Shown in pieces: positions 1 to 9,542 of a stretch of DNA of 64,000 nucleotides. The position numbers and the translations under genes are program-made. The DNA is from Flavobacterium sp. ACN2 (lineage in GTDB: Bacteria > Bacteroidota > Bacteroidia > Flavobacteriales > Flavobacteriaceae). The notes beneath the pieces are model-generated. The model had not been told where the DNA came from, searched no databases, and saw only the letters and a list, made by a program, of their open reading frames with translations. The stretch covers positions 62,001 through 126,000 of the forward strand of contig NZ_MRCM01000012.1 in the NCBI RefSeq assembly GCF_002303885.1. The letters are read 5' to 3'. Within the stretch, counting starts at the first letter, position 1; every line of letters starts with the position of its first letter.

Positions 1-909
1 GCTTTGGAAATTCTGCCTGGAGTTTATGCAACAGGATCGATTTACAAACCGTATCCGCTAAATAAAAAAGCAGCTGTTATCTTAACACCAGACGGGCATT
101 TTGGCGACGGAAGATACAGAAAAGACGAGCAGTACCGTTGTGCGATGATGGCCAAAATGGGAGCAATTGTAGTTGGTTATGATTTATTTGCTTGGGGAGA
201 ATCGCTATTGCAATTTCCAGAAGAAACCCACAGAAATAGCATTGCATCTACGGTTCAGGTTTTAACCGGAATTCGTTTATTGGATTATTTAGCAACGGTA
301 AAAAACGCCGATATGTCACGAGTTGGCGTTACTGGAGGTTCTGGTGGAGGTTCACATACGATGTTTTTAGCCGCAATTGATGATCGAGTAAAAGTTTCAG
401 CTCCAGTTGTAATGGTTTCTTCTCATTTCTCAGGCGGTTGTCCATGCGAAAGTGGTCGTGGAATCCATCTTTGTGTAAACGGAACAAACAACGCCGAAAT
501 CTCTGCTATGATGGCTCCAAAACCACAATTGATTGTTTCTGACGGAAAAGACTGGACATTAGCTGTTCCTGAATTAGAATTTCCTTTTATCCAAAGAACA
601 TACGAATTGTATGGAAAGAAAGATTTAGTTGAAAATGCTCATTTTGCAAAAGAAGGTCATGATTTCGGAATTTCGAAACGTATGGCTTTGTATCCGTTTA
701 TGGCAAAATATTTAAATTTAGATTTGAATAAAGTGAAGAACGACAAAGGCGAAATCGACGAATCGACTTGTGTAATTGAACCAAAAGAAAAGTTGTTTGT
801 CTTTGGAGATAAAGGAGAAAAACTGCCTGCAAATGCTTTGAAAGACATCAACAAATTATATGAAATGTTTGGAGAAAAAAATCTGAAAGTTTACGAGGTA
901 AAAAAATAG
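1..909 (+). CDS. Partial alpha/beta-hydrolase (acetyl-xylan-esterase / dienelactone-hydrolase type)
   Basis: The reading frame is open to the left edge of the window (the TTG at position 4 is simply the first in-frame start-like codon), so the N-terminus and any signal peptide are missing. The visible 302 codons show a nucleophile elbow GGSGGG with the likely catalytic Ser near residue 113 (counting from position 4), an acidic residue near Asp180 (VSDGKDW), and a catalytic His near residue 219 in EGHDFG. This is the order expected of an alpha/beta hydrolase. It is followed downstream by GH95, GH78 and GH2 genes, so a role in removing acetyl or other esters from a plant polysaccharide is likely. 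The stop codon abuts the left arm of an inverted repeat. Substrate is inferred from context only. Confidence 0.7.
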   Translation, partial: ALEILPGVYATGSIYKPYPLNKKAAVILTPDGHFGDGRYRKDEQYRCAMMAKMGAIVVGYDLFAWGESLLQFPEETHRNSIASTVQVLTGIRLLDYLATVKNADMSRVGVTGGSGGGSHTMFLAAIDDRVKVSAPVVMVSSHFSGGCPCESGRGIHLCVNGTNNAEISAMMAPKPQLIVSDGKDWTLAVPELEFPFIQRTYELYGKKDLVENAHFAKEGHDFGISKRMALYPFMAKYLNLDLNKVKNDKGEIDESTCVIEPKEKLFVFGDKGEKLPANALKDINKLYEMFGEKNLKVYEVKK

Positions 910-1070
910 CCACGAATTCACGAATTATTGATCTCCATAATCTGCTCAATCTGCGAGAGTAATTTTTTTCACGCAGATTTAGCAGATTTAGCAGATTTTT
1001 AATTATTGGAAAAATAAATTTGAGAAATTAAACGCAAAGAATGATTAGAGTTAATTCGTGAATTCGTGGC
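909..1070. repeat. Nested inverted repeat (outer CCACGAATTC arms, inner AATCTGC arms)
   Basis: The outer arms 909-927 and 1052-1070 are perfect 19-bp inverted copies (GCCACGAATTCACGAATTA and its complement). The loop holds a second, imperfect palindrome of a different family (AATCTGCTCAATCTGCG at 939-955 against CGCAGATTTAGCAGATT at 972-988, with a further copy of the 9-mer). The left outer arm starts on the last base of the upstream stop codon. Both families recur elsewhere in the window. Confidence 0.85.
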
Positions 1071-1087
1071 GAAAAAAAAATATAAAA

Positions 1088-3538
1088 ATGAGATTAAAAA
1101 TTAAAATAACGGCGATTTGTCTTGGAGTTTTTTCGCTTGCAACGGCACAAAACAAAGACCTAAAACTATGGTATGATAAACCAGCTGCGATCTGGAACGA
1201 AGCTTTGCCTTTGGGCAACGGACGTTTGGGTGCCATGGTTTTTGGTGATCCAGCAGTAGAACGTTTGCAGTTGAACGAAGAAACCATTTGGGCAGGTTCT
1301 CCGAATAGCAATGCGCATAATAAATCTATTAAAGCACTTCCAATAGTTCGCCAGTTAATTTTTGACGGGAAGTTTGATGAAGCGCAGGATTTAGCAACGC
1401 AGGATATTATGTCGCAGACGAATGACGGAATGCCGTATCAGACTTTTGGAAGCGTTTATATTTCATTCGCAGGACATCAAAAATATACGGATTATTATCG
1501 TGATTTAGACATCAGTAATGCGACAGCAAAAGTAAAATACAAAGTAAACGGCGTAGAATTTACAAGAGAAATTCTAACTGCATTTTCAGATCAGGTAATT
1601 GTAGTGAAACTCTCTGCAAGTCAGCCGGGACAGATTACTTGTAATGTTTTTATGAACAGTCCAATTGATAAGACAGTTGCATCCACAGAAGGAAACCAGA
1701 TTGTACTTTCGGGAGTTGGAACTAACTTTGAAGGGGTAAAAGGAAAAGTAAAATTTCAAGGAAGACTTACTGCTAAAAATAAAGGCGGGGAAATCGATGC
1801 CAGCAACGGCGTTTTAAGCATCAACAAAGCCGATGAAGTGACTTTATACATTTCGATTGCAACCAATTTCAAAAACTATCAAGATATTTCAGGAGATGAA
1901 ATTGCAAAAAGTAAAGACTATTTGGCTAAAGCGGAAACCAAAGATTTTGAAACCATAAAGAATGCGCATGTTGACTATTACCAAAAATTCTTCAACAGAG
2001 TTACTTTAGATTTAGGTTCGAATGAATTACTAAAGAAACCTACAAACGAAAGAATTAGAGATTTTTCGAAACAGTTTGATCCGCAATTGGCTTCGTTGTA
2101 TTTCCAATTTGGACGTTATCTTTTAATTTCCAGTTCACAGCCAGGCGGACAGCCAGCAAATCTTCAAGGAATCTGGAACGATATGGTGACTCCGCCTTGG
2201 GATAGTAAATACACCACAAACATCAATGCCGAAATGAATTATTGGCCGGCACAAGTAACCAACTTACAGGAAATGCACGAACCATTTGTGCAAATGGCAA
2301 AAGAATTAAGTGTAACAGGAGCAGAAACAGCTAGAATGATGTACAATGCAAATGGTTGGGTTTTACATCACAACACCGATATTTGGCGTGTAACTGCTCC
2401 AGTAGATTCAGCTGCTTCGGGAATGTGGCCAACTGGTGGTGCTTGGGTTTGTCAGGATTTATGGGAAAGATATTTGTACACAGGAGATAAAAAATATTTA
2501 GCAGAAATTTATCCGATTATGAAAGGTGCAGCCGATTTCTTTTTGGATTTTATGGTTATCGATCCGAACACAAAATATTTAGTTGTTGTTCCGTCAAGTT
2601 CTCCTGAAAACACACACGCAGGCGGAACAGGGAAAGCGACAATTGCATCAGGAACGACAATGGACAATCAGCTGGTTTTTGATTTGTTTACACATGTTAT
2701 CGAAGCTTCGGCTTTAGTTTCGCCAGATGCTGCTTATGCCAAAAAAGTGAGCGATGCTTTAGCTAAAATGCCTCCAATGAAAGTGGGTAAACACAATCAG
2801 TTACAGGAATGGCAGGACGATTGGGACAATCCGAAAGACAATCACAGACACGTTTCGCATTTGTACGGCTTGTATCCAAGCAATCAGATTTCGGCAATTA
2901 AAACGCCTGAATTATTTGAAGCAGCTAAACAATCGCTTATTTACAGAACAGACGAATCTACAGGCTGGTCAATGGGATGGAAAGTGAATCTATGGGCGAG
3001 ATTATTAGACGGAAATCATGCTTATAAATTGATTCAGGATCAATTACATTTGGTAACAGCGGATCAAAGAAAAGGCGGCGGAACGTATCCGAATATGTTG
3101 GATGCGCATCAGCCGTTTCAAATTGATGGTAACTTTGGATGCACAGCCGGTTTTGCCGAAATGCTGATGCAGAGTCAGGAAGATGCAATTCATTTACTGC
3201 CTGCTTTACCAACTGTCTGGAAAGACGGAAGTATTAAAGGTCTAGTTGCAAGAGGCGGATTTGTAATCGATATGACGTGGAAAAACAATAAAGTTTCGGA
3301 GCTAAAAATCTATTCGAAAATAGGAGGGAATTGCCGATTGAAAGTTGAGAATACACTAAAAGGTTCTTCACTTAAAAAAGCAAAAGGAAAAAATCCAAAT
3401 CCTTTGTTTTATGATGTAGAAGTGAAGAAACCTATTATTTCTAAAGAAGCAAAATTGCCTAAAGTACAGTTGCCAACTTACAATATTTACGATGTGAATA
3501 TGAAAGCAGGGCAGACGTATACTTTTACAGGGAATTAA
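1088..3538 (+). CDS. GH95 alpha-L-fucosidase (or alpha-L-galactosidase)
   Basis: This is an exported inverting glycosidase of family GH95 that releases alpha-1,2-linked L-fucose or the related L-galactose. I chose the ATG at 1088 because it gives a clean signal peptide (MRLKIKITAICLGVFSLATAQ); the in-frame ATG at 1058 lies inside the upstream inverted repeat. Family signatures include the N-terminal LWYDKPAAIWNEALPLGNG and LNEETIWAGSP. The catalytic set is visible: Asn378 and Asn380 in TTNINAEMNYW, Glu507 in SSSPENT and Asp680 in QIDGNFG, which match the N-x-N / E / D residues established for the Bifidobacterium enzyme AfcA. The length (816 aa) is normal for the family. Its neighbours suggest a pectin-like substrate. 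Fucose versus L-galactose cannot be decided by eye. Confidence 0.9.
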   Translation: MRLKIKITAICLGVFSLATAQNKDLKLWYDKPAAIWNEALPLGNGRLGAMVFGDPAVERLQLNEETIWAGSPNSNAHNKSIKALPIVRQLIFDGKFDEAQDLATQDIMSQTNDGMPYQTFGSVYISFAGHQKYTDYYRDLDISNATAKVKYKVNGVEFTREILTAFSDQVIVVKLSASQPGQITCNVFMNSPIDKTVASTEGNQIVLSGVGTNFEGVKGKVKFQGRLTAKNKGGEIDASNGVLSINKADEVTLYISIATNFKNYQDISGDEIAKSKDYLAKAETKDFETIKNAHVDYYQKFFNRVTLDLGSNELLKKPTNERIRDFSKQFDPQLASLYFQFGRYLLISSSQPGGQPANLQGIWNDMVTPPWDSKYTTNINAEMNYWPAQVTNLQEMHEPFVQMAKELSVTGAETARMMYNANGWVLHHNTDIWRVTAPVDSAASGMWPTGGAWVCQDLWERYLYTGDKKYLAEIYPIMKGAADFFLDFMVIDPNTKYLVVVPSSSPENTHAGGTGKATIASGTTMDNQLVFDLFTHVIEASALVSPDAAYAKKVSDALAKMPPMKVGKHNQLQEWQDDWDNPKDNHRHVSHLYGLYPSNQISAIKTPELFEAAKQSLIYRTDESTGWSMGWKVNLWARLLDGNHAYKLIQDQLHLVTADQRKGGGTYPNMLDAHQPFQIDGNFGCTAGFAEMLMQSQEDAIHLLPALPTVWKDGSIKGLVARGGFVIDMTWKNNKVSELKIYSKIGGNCRLKVENTLKGSSLKKAKGKNPNPLFYDVEVKKPIISKEAKLPKVQLPTYNIYDVNMKAGQTYTFTGN

Positions 3539-3548
3539 AAATATTTTA

Positions 3549-3616
3549 AAACCATATAAGTGATATAAGAAAATATAAAGGAAAACTTAATTGAACTTAT
3601 ATTGCTTATATGGTTT
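3549..3616. repeat. Inverted repeat, ATATAAG family
   Basis: The arms 3549-3569 (AAACCATATAAGTGATATAAG) and 3596-3616 pair at 19 of 21 positions around a 26-nt loop. It sits between the GH95 and the next gene, where it could act as a 3' hairpin. The same family occurs at 18645-18709 and 22726-22792, with a half copy near 15040-15060. Confidence 0.85.
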
Positions 3617-3640
3617 AACTTTAAAAAGACTGAATTTTAA

Positions 3641-5209
3641 ATGTTGACAAATTTCAAACATAAAATAATAACACTTTCAATTGTAATCGCTTGTATAAAC
3701 AGCGGTTGTAAATCTGGTGCAGTAGAATCCCAAAAAGGAAAATCGTTTATTTTAAAAGAAAAAAACTTCAAACATTATGTTGATTATTTCAACACGATGG
3801 AAGATGAAAACTTAAAATTTGCGATTCCGAATGATAGTGCCTGGACTTGGATGGAAAAGAATATTCCGTTGTTCGAATGTCCACAGCAGAATTTTGAGGA
3901 GATTTATTATTTCAGATGGTGGAGCGTTCGCAAACATATTAAGAATACACCACAGGGATTTGCAATTACTGAATTTTTAGTAGATCGTTCGTATGCCGAT
4001 AAATACAATATGATAAGTTGTGCTTTAGGTCATCATATTAATGAATTCAGATGGGTTCATGATCCGAAATATATTGAACAGGATGTGAAACTTTGGTACA
4101 GAGGAAATGATGGAAAACCAATGAACAAATTGTATAAATTCAGCAGTTGGACAGCCGATGCTTTGTACAATCGTTATTTGGTGAATAAGGATGAAAAATT
4201 CTTATTGGATTTATACCCAGACATGGTTGCCGATTATGCTGTTTGGGAAAAAGACCGTCAGCGTAAAGATGGTTTGTTTTGGCAGCATGATGTAAAAGAT
4301 GGAATGGAAGAATCCTTAAGTGGCGGGCGTAAAGTACAAAATGCAAGACCAACGATTAACAGTTATATGTACGGGAATGCTGTAGCGATTTCTAAAATGG
4401 CTGAATTGAAAGGCGATAAAGAAGTTGAAGCAAAATTCAAAGCTAAAGCTGACGTTTTACGACAATTAGTTGAAAACAAATTATGGAATCCAAAAAGTGA
4501 GTTCTTTGAAACTTTAACAGAAAAAGATACTTTAGCACAAGTTAGAGAAGCGATCGGATTTATTCCGTGGTATTTTAATCTGCCGGACCAAAACAAAGGT
4601 TTTGAAAAAGCTTGGGAACAGATTAAGGATGAAAAAGGATTTTCGGCTCCATTTGGTTTGACAACGGCTGAAAGAAGAAGTCCAAGATTTAGAACGCATG
4701 GAACAGGAACCTGCGAATGGGATGGTGCGATTTGGCCATTTGCAAGTTCGCAGACGTTAACTGCTTTAGCGAATGTTTTGAATAATTACAATCAGAATTT
4801 TGTAGCCAAACCCGATTATTTCAAACAAATGTCATTGTATGTTCAATCGCAATATTACAGAGGGAAACCTTATCTTGGCGAGTATTTAGATGAGACAACA
4901 GGCTATTGGTTAATGGGTGACAGAGAAAGAAGCCGATATTATAATCATTCGACTTTCAATGATTTAGTGATTACAGGTTTGGTTGGTTTACGCCCAAGAA
5001 CTGATGAGAAGATTGAAGTAAATCCGTTGATTCCGCAAGAGAAATGGGATTGGTTTTGTTTGGATAACGTTTTGTACCATGGCAATATTATTACGATTCT
5101 TTGGGATAAAACAGGAGAGAGATATAAAAAAGGAAAAGGTTTCAGAATCTTTAAAAACGGAAAAGAAATTGCAGTTTCTGAAAGATTGGAGCGTGTGATT
5201 TCAAACTAA
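3641..5209 (+). CDS. MGH1-like (alpha/alpha)6 glycoside hydrolase, lipoprotein
   Basis: A 522-aa predicted lipoprotein: signal peptide ending INSGC with the lipidated Cys at residue 23. The body reads as an (alpha/alpha)6-barrel of the mannosylglycerate-hydrolase (MGH1)/GH63-like type. The aromatic and acidic runs YYFRWWSVRKH, GHHINEFRW, DGLFWQHDVKDGMEESLSGG, ARPTINSYMYGNA, GTGTCEWDGAIWPFASSQT and STFNDLVITGLVGLRP are typical of that fold. Acidic residues in WQHDVKDGMEES and CEWDGAIW are catalytic candidates. It lies between a GH95 and GH78 enzyme gene, so it probably trims the same plant glycan at or near the outer membrane. I could not assign a CAZy family or a substrate. Confidence 0.65.
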   Translation: MLTNFKHKIITLSIVIACINSGCKSGAVESQKGKSFILKEKNFKHYVDYFNTMEDENLKFAIPNDSAWTWMEKNIPLFECPQQNFEEIYYFRWWSVRKHIKNTPQGFAITEFLVDRSYADKYNMISCALGHHINEFRWVHDPKYIEQDVKLWYRGNDGKPMNKLYKFSSWTADALYNRYLVNKDEKFLLDLYPDMVADYAVWEKDRQRKDGLFWQHDVKDGMEESLSGGRKVQNARPTINSYMYGNAVAISKMAELKGDKEVEAKFKAKADVLRQLVENKLWNPKSEFFETLTEKDTLAQVREAIGFIPWYFNLPDQNKGFEKAWEQIKDEKGFSAPFGLTTAERRSPRFRTHGTGTCEWDGAIWPFASSQTLTALANVLNNYNQNFVAKPDYFKQMSLYVQSQYYRGKPYLGEYLDETTGYWLMGDRERSRYYNHSTFNDLVITGLVGLRPRTDEKIEVNPLIPQEKWDWFCLDNVLYHGNIITILWDKTGERYKKGKGFRIFKNGKEIAVSERLERVISN

Positions 5210-5217
5210 TTATAAAT

Positions 5218-5246
5218 CCGACAGGTTTTTAAAAACTTATCGGTTT
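5218..5246. terminator. Weak hairpin after the MGH1-like gene
   Basis: CCGACAGGTTTTT and AAAAACTTATCGG form an imperfect dyad just after the stop codon, with a U-rich centre rather than a U tail. It may be a weak terminator or a relic of a repeat; a related GACAGGTTTT occurs at 14812. Confidence 0.35.
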
Positions 5247-5282
5247 AATAGTCATGCAAGTTATTTTAGTTAAGAATAAAAT

Positions 5283-6371
5283 TTGGAGAAAACAGTATTA
5301 AATTATTCAATCAAAGGTGGTGTATTTCATATTGTATGGAATATGGTATTTGTGGTTTTAGGTATTTACTTTTTATCACTCATAAATGTTGAAAAGATTA
5401 CATTTAAATTTACCGATTTAGTATTACCAATTGTTGCTATTTTATTTATTATCGTTTATGGAAAAAAAGCGGTAATGACGCTCTTTAATTTTCATAAAAA
5501 AATAATATTCTCGCAAGAAGGATTAGAACTAAATGAGATTTTTTATGAATGGAAAGATATTGTATTTCCAAGAGTTATTGCCAAAACAGAACACACGGCA
5601 AAGTACAATTTGTCATATAAGGAGTTTTACCTCACTTTTATTTATAAGCAGAAAACAATCGAAATAAAAATAGATGATTACGATGTATCTGAATATGAAA
5701 TTAAGGAACTTCTAAAAAAGTATACTCCAAAATTTACACCAAGCACTATGAGCGAAAATAAAACAGTTTACAAACCAATACATAATTTTGACCAGATCAT
5801 AACTTTAGATGAGTATTATGATCTTGAACATGAGGATTCAGAAGAAGCAATAAAAGATATTCAGAAATTAGCTGTAAAAGATCTCGATGGATTAAAGCGT
5901 TTCTGTGAAAATCAACTTTTTACTCAGTCTGATAAAGTTAGTTTTGTTTATTATTCACTAAGTGAAGATGAAGAGATCGATAAATGGGCAGATTTTCTAT
6001 CTGATGAATTCAATAGAGTTTATCAAATTGCATTAAACCAAAATAAAATTAAAGCACTTTCTCCTGTTTTGACCGAGATTTTTGTTGAAAATATAACTTC
6101 ATATAATGCAGATCGGGTTAGAGAAACATTGTTAAAAGGTTTGGATCATAAGAATGTAGAAATTCGTTTGAGCGCTTTGGAATTTCTTCCAGATTGGATT
6201 GATGAACAGGTTTTGAAGAGTAATCCAACTATAGTATCGAAGCTGAGACAAAAACTGAAAGATCCTGAATGGAAAATACGATGGGAAACAAGTAAATTAT
6301 TAGAACAAAATAAAATTGCTTTTGAGAGTTTAAGCACATTGGATAAATTAAGAAGATTTATTAATCCTTAA
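5283..6371 (+). CDS. Membrane protein with PH-like and HEAT-like regions, unknown function
   Basis: I do not recognise a named family. The longest frame begins at a TTG codon (5283), and no ATG occurs before the first membrane segment. Two N-terminal transmembrane segments are visible (about residues 14-34 and 45-67), followed by a beta-rich stretch (about 75-145, with FSQEGLELNEIFYEWKDI) resembling bacterial PH-type domains. Then comes an acidic linker and a helical C-terminus (about 270-345, with LDHKNVEIRLSALEFL and LKDPEWKIRWETSKLL) that reads like two HEAT repeats. It is not a carbohydrate enzyme, and the following gap of 277 bp separates it from the GH78 gene, so it appears to be a bystander. 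The start codon is uncertain. Confidence 0.6.
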   Translation: MEKTVLNYSIKGGVFHIVWNMVFVVLGIYFLSLINVEKITFKFTDLVLPIVAILFIIVYGKKAVMTLFNFHKKIIFSQEGLELNEIFYEWKDIVFPRVIAKTEHTAKYNLSYKEFYLTFIYKQKTIEIKIDDYDVSEYEIKELLKKYTPKFTPSTMSENKTVYKPIHNFDQIITLDEYYDLEHEDSEEAIKDIQKLAVKDLDGLKRFCENQLFTQSDKVSFVYYSLSEDEEIDKWADFLSDEFNRVYQIALNQNKIKALSPVLTEIFVENITSYNADRVRETLLKGLDHKNVEIRLSALEFLPDWIDEQVLKSNPTIVSKLRQKLKDPEWKIRWETSKLLEQNKIAFESLSTLDKLRRFINP

Positions 6372-6395
6372 TTTTTTAAAAGTAGTTGGATCTAG

Positions 6396-6530
6396 TTTGT
6401 CATTTCGACGTAAGGAGAAATCTTCGCAAGAAACTCTACAATCAAAATCGACAATCTTTGTCGAGCTGCTAACGAAGATTTGCTTCGCCTGTTTACTATA
6501 GCTCGGGTCTCCTTAGGTCGAAATGACAAA
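6396..6530. repeat. Inverted repeat, GTCATTTCGA family
   Basis: TTTGTCATTTCGACGTAAGG (from 6396) faces CCTTAGGTCGAAATGACAAA (ending 6530), with further complementary pieces inside (GAAATCTTCGC against GAAGATTTGC). It belongs to the same family as the copies at 14908-15011, 35068-35170 and 39592-39695. Confidence 0.8.
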
Positions 6531-6549
6531 AATGAGCATAATTTACTCC

Positions 6550-6612
6550 CGCAGATTTAGCAGATTTGGGAGATTTAAAAAATAGAGTAAAATAATCTGC
6601 AAAATCTGCGAG
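6550..6612. repeat. Inverted repeat, GCAGATT family
   Basis: CGCAGATTTAGCAGATTT on the left faces AATCTGCAAAATCTGCG on the right, just before the GH78 gene. Other copies are at 939-1000, 10830-10900, 11876-11941 and 58132-58216. Confidence 0.75.
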
Positions 6613-6648
6613 AAAAAAAAATAAAGCCAAAAGCTTAAAAATATTACC

Positions 6649-9399
6649 ATGAAAAAGTTTTTTTTACATCTGACAATAATCATTTCACTTTTCACAATTT
6701 CGGCGAAAGCCCAAAACAAAATCATTGTGAGTGATTTAAAATGTGAAATGCTGACAAATCCAGAAGGCATTGACGTTTTACAGCCAAGATTGAGCTGGAA
6801 AATAAAAGCAGGGATAAATGATTTAAAACAAACGGCTTATCAAATCACAGCTTCTTCATCTTTAGATAAACTAAATGCAGGAAACGGAGATTTATGGGAT
6901 AGCGGAAGAGTGCAAAGCGATGAATCGGTAAATGTAATTTATAATGGAAAAAAACTAAAAGACAGACAAGACGTTTACTGGAAAGTAGTCGTTTTTACTA
7001 ATAAAGGCGAAGTTCAATCAAAAGAAGTAGCACATTTCAGTATCGGGATTTTAACGTATGCCGATTGGAAATCAACTCGCTGGATTGGATATGAAAAAAC
7101 GTCTCCAGGAGATAGTATTTCGCAGTATTCTCGATTATCAGCGAGATATTTAAGAAAAGAAATTGACTTAAAAAAGAAAGTCAAAAGTGCCAAGGTTTAT
7201 ATCATGGGAATGGGCTTGTATGAGTTGTACATTAACGGAAATAAAATTGGTGATCAAGTCTTAGCACCTGTTCCGACAGATTATACGAAGAATGTAAAAT
7301 ACAATGTTTTTGATGTGACTTCACAATTGAAGGAAGGCAAAAATGCATTGGGAACCATTTTAGGAAACGGACGTTTTTTTACGATGCGTCAGGATTATAA
7401 ACCGTATAAAATCAAAACTTTTGGTTACCCTAAAATGGCTTTGCAATTGTTTGTAGAATATACAGACGGAAGCAAAGAGGTGATTAGAACCGATGATACT
7501 TGGAAAATCACAACTGACGGACCAATATTATCGAATAACGAATATGACGGTGAAGAATACGATGCCCGTAAAGAAATGAAAGGCTGGAATACCATTAATT
7601 TTAATGATAAAAAGTGGCTTTCAGCAGAATATGTTCAGGAACCAGGCGGATTCTATGAAGGGCAGATGTCGGCCAATATGAAGATTAAACGTGAAGTAAA
7701 ACCTATTTCGATTAAACAGACACTCAAAGGAACTTATATCTTGGATATGGGGCAAAATATGGTGGGCTGGTTACAATTGAAAGTGAAAGGAAGCGCTGGC
7801 GATAAAATCACCATGAAATTTGCAGAGTCTTTACAGTCTGACGGTTCGTTGTATATTGCCAATCTTCGTGATGCCAAAACGACGGATATTTATACATTAA
7901 AAGGTGAAGGCGAAGAAGTCTGGGAACCTCGTTTTATTTTTCATGGATTTCGATTTGTTGAAATTTCGGGTTTCAAAACAAAACCGACTTTAGAAAACTT
8001 TGTTGGAAAAGTCGTTTATGATGACATTGCCACAACGGGAACTTTTGATTCTTCGAACCCAATTATGAATCAGATTTTTAAAAATGCATGGTGGGGAATC
8101 AGCGGAAATTATAAAGGAATGCCAATCGATTGTCCGCAGCGGAATGAACGTCAGCCTTGGTTGGGAGATAGGACAACAGGAGCTTACGGCGAAAGTTTCT
8201 TATTCGACAATCAGACATTGTATGCAAAATGGTTGGATGATATTAGAAACTCACAAACTATTGATGGAGGAATTCCAGATGTAGCACCTGCTTTCTGGCG
8301 TTATTATGGCGATAATGTGACTTGGCCGGGGACTTATATTACAGTTGCGGATATGTTGTATCAACAATTTGGAGACAAAAAAGTAGTAGAAAAACAATAT
8401 CCGTCTATGAAAAAATGGATGGATTATATGGAAGAAAACTATTTGGTTGATGATATCATGACCAAAGATAAGTACGGCGACTGGTGCGTTCCGCCAGAAT
8501 CTTTGGAATTAATCCGTTCGAAAGATCCTTCTCGTTTAACAGACGGCGAATTGATTTCGAGTGCGTTTTATTACCAGCTTTTAAATATCATGAAGAAATT
8601 TGCTGTAATCGCCAATGCGCAAAATGATATCAAATATTATGACGAATTAGCTTTGAGAATAAAAAAAGCATTTAACGCTAAATACTTTAATTCAGCCAAA
8701 AACAACTATGCTAATAATACCGTAACAGCCAATTTACTGCCTTTGACTTTCGGAATGGTTCCAGAAGAATTCCAGCAAAAAGTTTTTGAAAATTTAGTTC
8801 ATGAAGTGGAAGTGACTAAAAACGGTCATGTAAGTACGGGCGTTATCGGAACACAGTTTTTGATGCGAACGCTGACTAATTTCGGCCGTGGCGATTTGGC
8901 TTTCAAATTAGCTTCAAACAAAACGTATCCAAGCTGGGGTTATATGGTCGAAAACGGCGCAACTACGATTTGGGAACTTTGGAACGGAAACACTGCAGAT
9001 CCAGCAATGAACTCGCAAAATCACGTTATGCTTTTAGGCGATTTGCTGATTTGGTATTACGAAAATATGGCAGGAATCAAGAGCAATCCTGAAACTCCGG
9101 GCTTCAAACAAATTATCATGAAACCAGATTTTAATGCTGGATTGACTCATGTAAATGCTTCGTATGAATCGATTTACGGATTGATAAAAAGCGATTGGAA
9201 AAAAGATAAAAAGGCTTTGGTTTGGAATATTACCGTTCCCGCAAATACATCTGCAGTTGTGTATCTTCCTGCAAGCGATATTTCAGCTGTTTCAATCAAT
9301 AAACAGAAGCTGGATAAGACTTCTTACGCTTATTCTGTAGAAAAAAATCAAATAATTGTCACACTTTCGTCAGGAAATTTTGCTATTAGCGTTAAATAA
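6649..9399 (+). CDS. GH78 alpha-L-rhamnosidase
   Basis: An exported 916-aa enzyme (signal peptide MKKFFLHLTIIISLFTISAKAQ) that removes terminal alpha-L-rhamnose by inversion. Domain order follows family GH78: an N-terminal Ig-like domain (about 25-135), the rhamnosidase N domain with the lectin-like VYIMGMGLYELYINGNKIGD (about 165-335), a second beta domain (about 340-460), the (alpha/alpha)6 barrel (about 465-830) and a C-terminal beta domain. The catalytic region PIDCPQRNERQPWLGD gives Asp494, Glu500 and Asp507, and a second acidic site is Glu776 in TTIWELWNGN. Neighbouring GH95, uronidase-like and GH2 genes suggest a rhamnose-bearing pectic or arabinogalactan substrate. Confidence 0.93.
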   Translation: MKKFFLHLTIIISLFTISAKAQNKIIVSDLKCEMLTNPEGIDVLQPRLSWKIKAGINDLKQTAYQITASSSLDKLNAGNGDLWDSGRVQSDESVNVIYNGKKLKDRQDVYWKVVVFTNKGEVQSKEVAHFSIGILTYADWKSTRWIGYEKTSPGDSISQYSRLSARYLRKEIDLKKKVKSAKVYIMGMGLYELYINGNKIGDQVLAPVPTDYTKNVKYNVFDVTSQLKEGKNALGTILGNGRFFTMRQDYKPYKIKTFGYPKMALQLFVEYTDGSKEVIRTDDTWKITTDGPILSNNEYDGEEYDARKEMKGWNTINFNDKKWLSAEYVQEPGGFYEGQMSANMKIKREVKPISIKQTLKGTYILDMGQNMVGWLQLKVKGSAGDKITMKFAESLQSDGSLYIANLRDAKTTDIYTLKGEGEEVWEPRFIFHGFRFVEISGFKTKPTLENFVGKVVYDDIATTGTFDSSNPIMNQIFKNAWWGISGNYKGMPIDCPQRNERQPWLGDRTTGAYGESFLFDNQTLYAKWLDDIRNSQTIDGGIPDVAPAFWRYYGDNVTWPGTYITVADMLYQQFGDKKVVEKQYPSMKKWMDYMEENYLVDDIMTKDKYGDWCVPPESLELIRSKDPSRLTDGELISSAFYYQLLNIMKKFAVIANAQNDIKYYDELALRIKKAFNAKYFNSAKNNYANNTVTANLLPLTFGMVPEEFQQKVFENLVHEVEVTKNGHVSTGVIGTQFLMRTLTNFGRGDLAFKLASNKTYPSWGYMVENGATTIWELWNGNTADPAMNSQNHVMLLGDLLIWYYENMAGIKSNPETPGFKQIIMKPDFNAGLTHVNASYESIYGLIKSDWKKDKKALVWNITVPANTSAVVYLPASDISAVSINKQKLDKTSYAYSVEKNQIIVTLSSGNFAISVK

Positions 9400-9542
9400 T
9401 CTACATTTTTAATAATTCGGGACAGTACAGGATACATTGTTAATTTTTTGGTGTTATTTTTACACTTATTAAATATTTTTACCTAAAAAAATGTTGGGTA
9501 TGTATTTATAGTCAAAAAAAATAATTCATAATTTAATTAAGA

